From Mycobacterium sp. GA-0227b (GTDB lineage: Bacteria; Actinomycetota; Actinomycetes; Mycobacteriales; Mycobacteriaceae): a DNA stretch of 64,000 bases. Location: the NCBI RefSeq assembly GCF_001499855.1, contig NZ_LQIK01000012.1:1-64000 (forward strand). The letters run 5' to 3'. The notes below the pieces were generated by a model, which did no database searches, was not told the origin of the DNA, and worked only from the letters and a program-made list of their open reading frames with translations. Position numbers and translations under genes: made by a program. Position 1 is the first letter of the stretch. Every line of letters starts with the position of its first letter. Below are positions 1-8,748 of the stretch, piece after piece.

Positions 1-26
1 AACACGGCACAATAACCACGACCACG

Positions 27-71
27 TGGCCTACTTTTCACCGTCGCTTCTGGCCTAGTTTTCAACCGTCG
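27..71. repeat. Two direct repeats, IS21-like element end
   Basis: Two near-identical 20-base copies lie at 27-46 and 51-71, sharing the core GGCCTA, then TTTTCA, then CCGTCG; the second has one extra A. Short repeated motifs at a terminus are typical of IS21-family elements, whose istA/istB genes would then lie left of the window. No transposase is visible here, so the family call is inference. Confidence 0.35.
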
Positions 72-311
72 TCAACAAGTAGCCGCCGCCTTGCAGTCAC
101 CCACAAAATCGGTTGCGGTTCGGCCGTACTGCGTCGCATTCTGTCGGTCCATAGGCGCCGCGTATTCGTTGAGCTTCAGCGAGAACGGTTGGCCGCATCG
201 GACCTCCCGCACGCTTACCGGGTCGTCGATGTTGATCGGCAGCAGCAGGCCCAGGCAGCCAGCCACAAGCCCAACCGCGCCGACTAGGACAAGGAACGAG
301 CGCAATCTCAT
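72..311 (-). CDS. Small membrane or secreted protein, C-terminus probably lost
   Basis: This encodes 79 aa starting at an ATG preceded by a strong AAAGGAG ribosome site; a longer upstream extension of the frame lacks such a site. Residues 5-27 are one hydrophobic segment (LVLVGAVGLVAG), followed by an external-looking stretch with cysteines in VRCG and GDCK. Mycobacterial proteins of this type usually continue past the second cysteine motif into an Arg-rich turn and a second membrane segment. Here the frame stops within a few residues, at the edge of the repeats at 27-71, so I infer truncation by an insertion. Function unknown. There is no clear gene in 312-570. Confidence 0.55.
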   Translation of the reverse strand: MRLRSFLVLVGAVGLVAGCLGLLLPINIDDPVSVREVRCGQPFSLKLNEYAAPMDRQNATQYGRTATDFVGDCKAAATC

Positions 312-570
312 GTGACACTTCTCCTTTGGTCGGGAAGATACTGGCCTTCCTTGTCGAGGCGCCAAGCAATTGTGACGCCGGTCGACGATGGCTTGTGGTG
401 TGGGTGCTGACGCCATGGTCGGGCACTGTATGACCGCGCACCGACATCCGGCGGTGGACGCGACGGCGCCTCGAGCGAAGTTCTCGGCTGCTCTGGCGAA
501 TCCGTGTTCGAAGGCAACCGGAGGGAGCATCAGTCACCCGAATGTCGGCGCACGGCCCTACCCTGCCCGT

Positions 571-3500
571 GTGGGGGACTTCGGCTCTCTATACGACGCC
601 CTGGACGGTGACCCGCAAAGGCGTGGCCGCCAGTTCGAGCACATCTGCAAGTGGTTTCTCGAGAACGACCCGGTCTACCGCCATGAGCTTCGCCGGGTGT
701 GGCTGTGGTCTGAGTGGCACGGTCGGTGGGGCGGCGACGCCGGCATCGACCTTGTCGCCGAGGACCGCAACGGGACGTTGTGGGCGATCCAGGCCAAGGC
801 ATACGACCCGAAGTACCGCGTCAGCAAGAAGGACATCGACCGTTTCCTGGCCGAGTCCGGCCGGGCGGTGTTCGGCTACCGAATGCTCATCGCCACCACG
901 GACCTCATCGACCGCATCGGCGAGCGCACGATCAACGACCAGGAGAAGCGGGTCACCTTCTTCCGGCTCAACGACTTGCGCACCGCCAGCGTGGACTGGC
1001 CGAAGTCGCCCGGGCTGCTGCGCCCGCCCCGGCCGCACAAGCCGGCCAGGCCGCGCCGGCATCAGCAGCAGGCGGTGGGGCCGTGGTCAAGGGGTTCGAG
1101 GATGCCGACCGGGGCCAACTGGTCATGGCGTGTGGGACCGGCAAAACTTTGACGGCCCTGTTCATCACCGAGAAGCTCGAGGCCAAACGGACTCTCGTTC
1201 TGGTGCCGTCGTTGTCACTGCTGAAGCAGACCCTGAACGTGTGGCGGGCTAACTGCTCGCAGGAGTTCGCCTCTCTGCCGGTCTGTTCCGACGACACCGT
1301 GTCTGCCGCCAAGGACGCCCCGATCTCGCACACCAGCGACCTCGGGGTGCCGGTGACCACCGACCCGGAGGCCATCGCCGCCTTTCTCCGACAGAGGTCA
1401 AGCCCCCGAGTCGTCTTCGCCACCTACCAGTCGTCTCCGCAGATCGCCAACGCGTTCACGCTCGGACGGGTTCCCGCGTTCGACCTGGTGATCGCCGATG
1501 AGGCCCACCGCTGCGCAGGGCCGGCGTCATCGGACTTCGCCACCGTGCTCAACCCGGATGAGATCAGGGCCGGACGACGCTTGTTCATGACCGCCACGCC
1601 GCGCTACTTCACCGGCCGGGTGCTCAGGGCCGGCCAGGAGGCCGACTACGAAGTCGTCTCGATGGACGACGAGTCGCATTTCGGTCCCGTGTTCCACCGG
1701 CTCACGTTCGGGGAAGCCATCGAGCGTGACCTGCTCACCGACTACCAAGTCGTCGTCGTGGGTGTCGATGACGACACCTACCGGCAGTGGGCGGAGCGCG
1801 GGGTGTTCGTGACGCGGGACGGCAAGACGGTCACCGACGCCCGGACCTTGGCCGGCCAGATTGGGCTGGCGAAGGCGATGAGGAAGTACGACCTGCGCCG
1901 GGTCATCTCGTTCCACTCGCGGGTGAGCCGCGCCCGCGAGTTCGCCGCCGAGATGCCCGAAGTGATCGACTGGATGCCGGCCCGGCAGCGACCGAAGGGC
2001 AAGCTATGGTCGCGCTTCGCCTCCGGTGAAATGCCTGCCGGCGACCGCTACGTGCTGCTCCAGCACCTAGGCCGCCTGGACAACGGCGATCGGGGCCTGC
2101 TGTCGAACGCTCGTTGTCTCGCCGAGGGGGTGGATGTGCCGACGCTGGACGGCGTCGCGTTCAACGACCCGCGTCGATCCGAGGTGGACATCGTCCAGGC
2201 CATTGGCCGGGCGATCCGCAAGTCCGAGGACAAGTCGGTCGGCACCATCGTCATCCCGGTGTTCATCGACACCATTGCCGACACCGAGACTGCCTTGGAG
2301 GACTCCGCGTTCAAGCCGGTGTGGGATGTCATCAAGGCTCTTCGTTCTCATGACGAGGACTTGGGCCGCCAACTTGATGAGTTGCGGCGGAAGATGGGGC
2401 GCACAGGTGGCGTACCGCGACTTCCGCCGAAGATACACATCGACATCCCCACGACTGTCGGCGCCGACTTCGCCCACGCCTTCGAGGCGCACCTAGTGGA
2501 GCGAACCACCCTTACCTGGGAGTTCTGGTACGGCCTGCTGGAGAGGTACGCCGCTGAGCATGGGCATACTCGGATACCAGCTCTTCAATGGTACGAGGGA
2601 CTCCGGCTCGGGCAGTGGGTCGCTCAGCAGCGGTACCGCCAGAACAAAGGCGACCTCGATCACGACCGCAGCCGCCTTCTCGAAGTATTCCCCGACTGGA
2701 CGTGGGACGCTGTCACCGACCAATGGGAGGAAGGATGCCGTCACCTTCAGGAGTACGTGCAACAGCATGGTGACGCCCTCGTACCGCAGTCATTCAGGTC
2801 CGCCGACGGACACAAACTCGGGCAATGGGTCACCATCCAGCGCACCGTCTATCGCGAAGGCGAGATGAGCAAGGCACGTCAGGTACGCCTCGAGGCGCTA
2901 CCTGGTTGGTCATGGGAACCCCGACAATCACGTTTTGAGACGGGGTACCGCCGGCTTCGAGAGCACGCGGAAGTTCACGGCACCACACGGCTAGTGCGAA
3001 CCTACGTTGACCCTTCAGATGGCTACAGGCTTGGGATGTGGGCGCACCATCAACGCGCATCATTCGCTCGAGGTCGGCTGAGCCGTGAACGGATTGCGCG
3101 ATTGGACGCATTGCCTGGCTGGGTGTGGGACGTACACGATGCCTCGTGGGAGGACAGCTACCGCAGACTTGCGGAGTATGCGGCGGTACACGGCCACTCC
3201 ACACCGACAAAGTCATCGAGTTCCGACGGCCACCGACTCGGTGCTTGGGTGAACCAGCAACGCACCCTTTACAACAAGGGCAAGCTGCGAGCCGACTTCG
3301 CAGCGCGCTTAGAGGCGCTCCCCGGGTGGGTGTGGGCCGTCAACGACACCAAGTGGGAAGAAGGTTTCCGCCACCTTGTGGACTACAGAGATAAGCATGG
3401 CACCGCGCTGGTCCCTGCTAGATACCAACACTGCGGCTACCCGCTCGGTTCCTGGGTCGGCAAGCAGCGCGAGGCCTACCGAGCGGGAACTCTTAGCGCC

Positions 3501-3977
3501 GAAAGGGTGCGACGGTTGGCGGGCATACCCGATTGGTCATGGGACCCCCACGGTGAACAGTGGGAGCGGACGTTCGCCCTGCTTGAGAAGTACGTCGCCG
3601 AACACGGCACGTCACGCGTTCCGCAAGGCTACGTCGCTGAAGGCGTTCAACTCGGGGCCTGGCTAGGAACGCAGCGAACCAAGTACGCCGAGGGCCAGCT
3701 ATACCCCGAGCGTCAGCGCCGGCTCGAAAGGTTGCCGAAGTGGACGTGGACCTATTCCCGCGATTTGTGGGAGGAGCGGTTCTCTGTGCTGGAGAAGTTC
3801 GCCGCCCGCGAGGGCCACGCGAGGGTGCCGCAGAAGCACATCGAAGACGGCATAGCACTCGGCAGGTGGGTGAGCATCCAGAGACGCAACGCAAAGCACA
3901 ACGTCATCACTCCGGAACGGCGGAAGCGGCTAGAGGCGCTGCCTGGTTGGGCATGGCACCTCAGTCCGCGGTCATAA
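571..3977 (+). pseudogene. Mrr-like nuclease / SF2 helicase with HA repeats, frameshifted
   Basis: A large restriction-type enzyme is split over two frames. The N-terminal part (GTG at 571 to a stop at 1152) has a PD-(D/E)xK-like core: GIDLVAED, then the QAK strand. The helicase part continues in the third frame to 3977, with Walker A (CGTGKT, ~1124), DEAH box (ADEAHRC, ~1492), TATPRY (~1591) and motif VI (QAIGRAIRKS, ~2197). Seven tandem Helicase-Associated repeats of about 70 aa fill ~2510-3965, each ending in a L-P-x-W-x-W signature. Inserting one G in the run 1077-1080 joins ...HQQQAVG to AVVKGF, the expected family continuity. Internal restarts (GTG 1083, ATG 1122) could yield a helicase without nuclease. 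A gene 9 bp downstream on the same strand suggests an operon. The break could be a real mutation, phase variation or an assembly error. Confidence 0.8.
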
Positions 3978-3986
3978 GATTCCCTC

Positions 3987-5762
3987 ATGCCTGATCAGGT
4001 TTGCTCAACGGCCCGCTGCGCCAACCTGGCCGCGTTCACTACACGCAGTAGGCCGGCGTGGTGCACCGATTGCCTGGACGAGATTCTTCTGAAGGCTGGA
4101 CTGATGGCGGCGGAGTCGTTCAAAGGATCCAAAGCCTGGTGGTTGACAACCTGCGTCACCTGCGGGGTGGAGGCTCACTACAGGCTTGAATACGTCCTCG
4201 GCAACAACGCCAAAGGAGAGAAGACTTGCCGAGCATGCCATTGGAATCCTTTGCCCGCCGCCCGGCGCCTTGCGGAGGAGGCCAGCCAGCATTTCGGCAT
4301 GCCCCGTGGGTGGTCCCGTGAACGCATCAAGGCCGCTGTCGAAGACAACGGCTACGAACTGGTTGGAATGACCTCTGAACTGACGGGCGATGCCGGCCAC
4401 AGCACGACGGTCGTCCGGTGCGTGAAGTGCGGGCGAATCAGCGTTCAGCGACTGGGCGACATCGGTTGGGGGTGCAACTGTTCGCGCAACCAGAATCGCT
4501 CCAGCTACGGCGGCAGGAAGGCGCGACCTGAACTGTTGAAAGACTCCGAGTCCGACCTGCTCGAGTGGTGGGACCACGAACGCAACACGGAAGCGGACTT
4601 CGACACAGTCACCCTGCGAGCAACCCGCGTATGTCACTGGAGGTGCCCGGCGTGCGGGAACCGCTTCGCCGAAAAGGTCAGCACGATGGCGACCCGAGGC
4701 GGAGTCTCTCGATGCGCTCGGTGCGAAGTTGAGTGGGAGAACAATTGGCGGGCAGAGAAAGCGCGTTGGAAGCGCACCCCGGTCGCGGACGTACCTAACT
4801 TGGCCAACGCGTGGGCCGACGACGCCGACCCCCGCCACGTTACTGTCGTCGGCAGGGGTTTGGAGGCTTACCGCTTCAAGTGCCCCAACGGCCACACACC
4901 AAGGGTGAGGCCGATGCTCTTCTTGAACAGCGGCTGCCCCTATTGCCGAGCCAACGACTCGGCGAAAAAGAATCGGCACTACCTTGCCTACGCTGATCCC
5001 GAGGTCATATCGCAGTGGCACCCAACTTACAACGGGAGGCTCACGCCTGAAACTGTCGTGTGGAACTCTAAGCGCAACGTCTGGTGGCGGGCAGACTGCT
5101 GCGGCCATGAGTGGCAAGAGCCCGTCAGGAACCGAAACAAATACCAGCGTTGGCGCTGCCCTCAATGCCGCACCATCTTGGACTCATTGGCCTGGCACGA
5201 CCCCGGCCTGGCCGCGGAATGGAGTCCGGCTAATCCGGTCACCGCGTGGCAAGTACGCCCGACCGCCTCAACGACATTCGTTCCGCAATGGGTGTGCGCC
5301 ACCAACCCTAAGCACGTCTGGGCCGCGCCGCTGGGAAGCCGAAGCTACGGGGCCGAATGCCCCGAATGTCGCCAGACCGGCAAGTCACGTGTTGAGCAAG
5401 ACCATCACACCGCCGCCACCAGAATCTTCGGCAACGCACGTTCCGGAGTACTGCTGCGCGACAAGGTATTCGCATCGCGGCCAGTGTGGTCAGTCGATAT
5501 TCTTGTCGAGGTTGGCGAGCGCAGGGTGGTAATCGAATACGACGGTTCCTACTGGCATTCCGCACCGGCCAAGCGACTCGTAGACGAGCGCAAGAGTCGC
5601 GATCTGCTCGCTGCGGGATACGTCGTGGTCCGGCTACGCGAAGACGACCTACCTTCACTCGAAATCGCGGACAAGCACTATCGCGAGATACGGGTGTATT
5701 CCTCGGCGCCGCAACCGGATCAGATCATGGATCAGATACGGGTCTGGTCGAGCGACAACTGA
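3987..5762 (+). CDS. Multi-zinc-ribbon protein with Vsr/DUF559-like nuclease domain
   Basis: This is a 591-aa protein. Successive Cys pairs sit at about residues 81 (CRAC), 145 (CVKC), 220 (CPAC), 243 (CARC), 317 (CPYC), 391 (CPQC) and 458 (CPEC). The spacing and the W...EW.P.N and CGHEW patterns match the probable zinc-ribbon repeats of Pfam PF14311. Residues ~495-560 look like a Vsr/DUF559 endonuclease: WSVDILVE, then VIEYDGSYWH, then DERK, then VVRLRED, giving the D, ExD and K positions of a PD-(D/E)xK-related fold. The ATG is 9 bp after the helicase stop, so both are probably cotranscribed. I infer a DNA-binding nuclease partner of the upstream helicase, perhaps in phage defence. The family is recognisable; the biological role is not established. 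Confidence 0.8.
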   Translation: MPDQVCSTARCANLAAFTTRSRPAWCTDCLDEILLKAGLMAAESFKGSKAWWLTTCVTCGVEAHYRLEYVLGNNAKGEKTCRACHWNPLPAARRLAEEASQHFGMPRGWSRERIKAAVEDNGYELVGMTSELTGDAGHSTTVVRCVKCGRISVQRLGDIGWGCNCSRNQNRSSYGGRKARPELLKDSESDLLEWWDHERNTEADFDTVTLRATRVCHWRCPACGNRFAEKVSTMATRGGVSRCARCEVEWENNWRAEKARWKRTPVADVPNLANAWADDADPRHVTVVGRGLEAYRFKCPNGHTPRVRPMLFLNSGCPYCRANDSAKKNRHYLAYADPEVISQWHPTYNGRLTPETVVWNSKRNVWWRADCCGHEWQEPVRNRNKYQRWRCPQCRTILDSLAWHDPGLAAEWSPANPVTAWQVRPTASTTFVPQWVCATNPKHVWAAPLGSRSYGAECPECRQTGKSRVEQDHHTAATRIFGNARSGVLLRDKVFASRPVWSVDILVEVGERRVVIEYDGSYWHSAPAKRLVDERKSRDLLAAGYVVVRLREDDLPSLEIADKHYREIRVYSSAPQPDQIMDQIRVWSSDN

Positions 5763-5856
5763 TTACGTCATGATTGACCGAGCCCGGTCACCCCGCTCGA
5801 ACTCTCAATGCAGCACGTCGATGCCGCGGAGCGGTGGACAGGTGTGCGCCGCTATG

Positions 5857-6636
5857 TCAGCGCGCATCACGGTCAGCTACCTGGCGGGCAAGCTCGCTGA
5901 ACCGCCAGTGCTTTCCGGGATACACCCCCGGCTCGAGGTGTGCATGGTGAAGATTGTTCATCTCCGCCGCCACCGCCGTAGGCGTGCGACTAAGTCTGCG
6001 GGCCAGAGCTTGAACCTCGGTGTGCGTAGCGTTGAGTTTGCCGTGCTGGCGGTAGAGGTCATCTACGGCGATCACGTCGGCCTCGGTCCAGGCCTGGCGG
6101 GTCAAGCCGTTGTTCTCGAAACTCCACCGCAGTGCCCGCGTCAGGGTGGACACATACCGCCGTTCGTAAAGTTTGCGCTCCTCTTGCGGCAGCTTGTTGC
6201 GCTGCCGTAGGACCGCGGAGGGATGCAGGGCGAACAGAAGAGCGGGGGCCTTCTCTATCTGCTTGTCCGGCGTTGTGAACGGCCAAGGTAGTTCTGGCGC
6301 TTCGGGATACAGAGTGCGCAAGGTGGTTGCCGCGATCTTCCCCAGGCAGATGACCAGCTTGGGTTGGATGGCATCGAGTTCGCCCTTCAGGCGGGGCTTT
6401 TCCTCGTCGATGTCCTGCTGCGTGAGTCGATAGCCGCTGGGTGGATGCCAATCGACGACATTGGTAGTGAACACTTCGTCTTTCCTCTTGCCGGCTTCCT
6501 TCAGTGCGCGGTCCAGCAACCGTCCACTACCGCCGTCAAACGGGATGCGCGACTTCTGACGACCGAGGCTTTCTCCAACGATGACCACAGGCGATCTTCG
6601 CGAGCCATTCCTATCCGCCGCGCTCTGGCGAGTCAT
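5857..6636 (-). CDS. Uracil-DNA glycosylase superfamily protein with C-terminal HTH-like tail
   Basis: This encodes 259 aa, starting at the ATG after an AAGGAGG site; the frame is open further upstream but without one. UDG family 4/5-type motifs are visible: VIVGESLG with IPFDGGSGRLLD (motif A), TNVVDWHPP, LVICLGK, and the C-terminal loop HPSAVLR. Family members excise uracil or related bases. The last ~80 residues (WTEADVIAVDDLYRQHG...TEVQALARRL...TAVAAEM) look like a Myb/SANT-style helical DNA-binding segment, which ordinary UDGs lack. It converges on the nuclease gene (94 bp between stops) and lies 70 bp downstream of the serine recombinase on the same strand. Probably an accessory base-excision or nucleic-acid-sensing protein of the island. 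Confidence 0.75.
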   Translation of the reverse strand: MTRQSAADRNGSRRSPVVIVGESLGRQKSRIPFDGGSGRLLDRALKEAGKRKDEVFTTNVVDWHPPSGYRLTQQDIDEEKPRLKGELDAIQPKLVICLGKIAATTLRTLYPEAPELPWPFTTPDKQIEKAPALLFALHPSAVLRQRNKLPQEERKLYERRYVSTLTRALRWSFENNGLTRQAWTEADVIAVDDLYRQHGKLNATHTEVQALARRLSRTPTAVAAEMNNLHHAHLEPGVYPGKHWRFSELARQVADRDAR

Positions 6637-6706
6637 CGGTCGTCCTCCTTCTTGCCAGAGCTGCTCTTCCGACGGCACTCGGCCCGCGGGGCAAGAATTG
6701 AAGCCG

Positions 6707-7273
6707 TCAGGCAGCAGAGGATTCGTCACTATTGAGGTACCGGTACACCGTGGCGCGGGACACCCCGAGCATCTTCGCGATGTCGGTGGCCGCGATTCCC
6801 TTCCCCCGCAAACTACGAGCCTTCGCGGCTTGGGCGTCGTCGATCTTTCGTGGGCGCCCACCTTTGCGCCCGTTGGCGGCGGCGGCCAAGAGCCCTGCGC
6901 GGGTGCGCTCGATCATTGTGTCGCGCTCGAGCTGGGCGAAGGCGGCCATGATTGTGAGCATCGCCTTGCCCATCGGTCCATCGGTGTGCAGGCCCTCGGT
7001 GAGGCTGCGGAACCCGATTCCTCGAGACGCGAGCTGGTCCACCACGGCGAGCACGTGCTGGGTGTTGCGTCCGAGGCGGTCTAACTTCCACACCGTGAGT
7101 ACATCGCCTTCGCGGAGATGGTCGAGGCAGTCATCGAGATGTGGTCGGGATGCGGTCGCGCCGCTGACGTAGTCAGTAAAGACACGCTTCGCCCCAGCCT
7201 CAAGGAGGGCGTCAATCTGGAGCTGGGGATTTTGGTCGGTGGTGCTGACTCTCGCATACCCGATCACCACCAT
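6707..7273 (-). CDS. Serine recombinase (resolvase/invertase family)
   Basis: This encodes 188 aa, small-type serine recombinase of the Tn3 resolvase/Pin class. The catalytic Ser is residue 10 in YARVSTTDQ; WKLDRLGRN and the E-helix region (AFAQLERD, IERTRAGL) follow, then a C-terminal Hin-like HTH (ATDIAKMLGVSRATVYRYL). Length is normal for the family. I chose the ATG at 7273 because CAGGAG lies just upstream; an ATG at 7294 adds seven residues but overlaps an inverted repeat likely to be its own binding site. It would resolve or invert DNA at that site. No transposase is adjacent, so it may be left from a transposon or a cassette-level resolution system. Confidence 0.88.
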   Translation of the reverse strand: MVVIGYARVSTTDQNPQLQIDALLEAGAKRVFTDYVSGATASRPHLDDCLDHLREGDVLTVWKLDRLGRNTQHVLAVVDQLASRGIGFRSLTEGLHTDGPMGKAMLTIMAAFAQLERDTMIERTRAGLLAAAANGRKGGRPRKIDDAQAAKARSLRGKGIAATDIAKMLGVSRATVYRYLNSDESSAA

Positions 7274-7287
7274 CGCCGACCGCTCCT

Positions 7288-7337
7288 GTCTCATAATCTC
7301 GTTGATCGCTGGGTTTTGATACTAGTGGTTATGAGAC
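7288..7337. promoter_or_regulatory. Dyad upstream of serine recombinase, candidate res/operator site
   Basis: A perfect 9-base inverted repeat is present: GTCTCATAA at 7288-7296 and TTATGAGAC at 7329-7337, with 32 bases between. Inside and next to it is a direct repeat, CTGGGTTT at 7309 and again at 7337. Position, size and symmetry fit a resolvase subsite that also controls the recombinase promoter. Binding is inferred. Confidence 0.45.
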
Positions 7338-7674
7338 TGGGTTTCAAGACAATCGTGCGAGCCGTAGGGCCAGCAAGCGAGTCGCTGGTCCTGGCGCCGT
7401 CGCGTTCTCAACAACCCATCGTTTTCGAGACAGCCGGTCGGCGAAGAGTTCGTGCGCCAAGTCGTTGGACCGGATACCCGGCGTTCGGTAGCGTGCCTCG
7501 AAAAGTCGCGGCGACCACATTGGGGCTGTGTATCCCGAAGCGCCAGGGCGCCGATTTGAGCCTGCTAAGGGCGCGAAGCGTGGACCAAATGAGGGTTGCG
7601 TGTCCGCCCCGAAGATGCTGGACGAATTGGTCTAGGAGTCCACAACATGGCTCACTGGGGGCGACAATCTCCGA
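7338..7674. other. Non-coding stretch between recombinase and next gene
   Basis: I see no convincing gene on either strand. It may hold further recombinase subsites (another GAGAC near 7430) and the promoter of the gene at 7675, but nothing specific can be assigned. Confidence 0.5.
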
Positions 7675-8331
7675 ATGGCAATCAAGTCAGGGGCGTGGCA
7701 CTACCGCTTTCGGATTGACTGGGCAGATCAACCGGGGCCAGCTGTTATCGACGACGACGGTTGGCGCATGAAGATTTTGGACGGCGGTGCGCTGCTCTTT
7801 GAAGGCAACCCGCCTCCGCCGCCACATTCCGAACCGCCAGGATCGCTGTTGTTGGGCCCGCACCGCTGGAACAGTATGAGGATCGCTTCGGTTAGCAGGA
7901 TGCCGAAGCCAGTCATCCAATGCGAGAGCGCCCACGTCTGGCTGAAAGGTGAAAAGACATATAGGTCTGCCGATTACGAGATAGGTCTATCGGCTGGCGG
8001 CATGCTCATCCTCCGCGAGAAGCCGCCAGTGGATTGGCGTGAGCTCAGCCCATCATTTCTTGAGTATGTCCTGGTCGCGCCGCACGGCTGGAACCTTGTG
8101 AGAACTGCCTCCCTCGACAAACTGACGATTGATGGGAGCCACTGGTGCAGTCGCATGGCCCTCTGGTTTCCAGATGACGCTCCTCGAGTATTTGCCGAGG
8201 ACAAATGCCGGTTGCGAGTCATCGATGGGGGCATGCTGCTCTTCCAGGCCGAGTCCGGTGATAGGGACTTCGTGATCGTTCACCCCCACGGCTGGTCCGC
8301 TGTCAAGGGCATGTTCGACTTCACGAAGTGA
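7675..8331 (+). CDS. Hypothetical protein with three internal repeats
   Basis: This encodes 218 aa; I do not recognise the family. Three diverged copies of a ~65-residue unit are visible, each with a beta strand, a glycine turn and a conserved end: ILDGGALLFEG...LLGPHRWNSMRI, LSAGGMLILRE...LVAPHGWNLVRT, and VIDGGMLLFQA...IVHPHGWSAVKG. The pattern GG-x-L-hh-F, then P-H-x-W-N/S, suggests a repeated all-beta domain. There is no signal peptide or membrane segment, so it is probably cytoplasmic. The ATG at 7675 is preceded by GGGGGCG, a usable though imperfect ribosome site. It stands alone in a gene-poor stretch. Confidence 0.6.
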   Translation: MAIKSGAWHYRFRIDWADQPGPAVIDDDGWRMKILDGGALLFEGNPPPPPHSEPPGSLLLGPHRWNSMRIASVSRMPKPVIQCESAHVWLKGEKTYRSADYEIGLSAGGMLILREKPPVDWRELSPSFLEYVLVAPHGWNLVRTASLDKLTIDGSHWCSRMALWFPDDAPRVFAEDKCRLRVIDGGMLLFQAESGDRDFVIVHPHGWSAVKGMFDFTK

Positions 8332-8484
8332 AGTCAACCGAGTGGGGACTTCCATGACTCCCACCGAGCGGCTGTTAACGATCCTGCTCCGTCGCGTGCC
8401 ATTTGATGCATTCCACGGCAGTCCCTTTCAGGATTCGTCGGCATCGAATTGCCTCCACCGTATTGAGACGACCAGAGGTACTTG

Positions 8485-8748
8485 TCATAGGCATTCGCCT
8501 GCGTGGATCGCATAGCACCTTGGGCAGGTAGCCGGCGCAGCAGTACCGACCACGCCAGCCTGGCTCGGCGGGTCGGAGCGCGTGGGAGTCTCGACTCGCA
8601 GGAGTTTCAATTCTGGCTCGCCGACGGCCGTCAGAGCCCGGTCGATCGCCTGGCGCACCTCTGCAACGAACTCAGCTCTGCGCTCCGGTACAGCTACGTC
8701 GGGAAATCGCCAGGTTCGTAGCACCTGCTTGCCCGACGTGGAACTCAA
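8485..8748 (-). CDS. Hypothetical protein, possibly the 3' part of a broken gene
   Basis: This is an 87-aa frame with plausible composition (PERRAEFVAEVRQAIDRAL) and a terminal CPRC...C group, but it opens only at a TTG. A second frame on the same strand (8672-8902) overlaps its start and also looks protein-like (RSRVAVNVGPQLATQALNY). The two could be halves of one gene joined by a frameshift near 8700-8750, or two small overlapping genes. Family not recognised. Otherwise 8749-9103 shows nothing I can support. Confidence 0.3.
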   Translation of the reverse strand: MSSTSGKQVLRTWRFPDVAVPERRAEFVAEVRQAIDRALTAVGEPELKLLRVETPTRSDPPSQAGVVGTAAPATCPRCYAIHAGECL

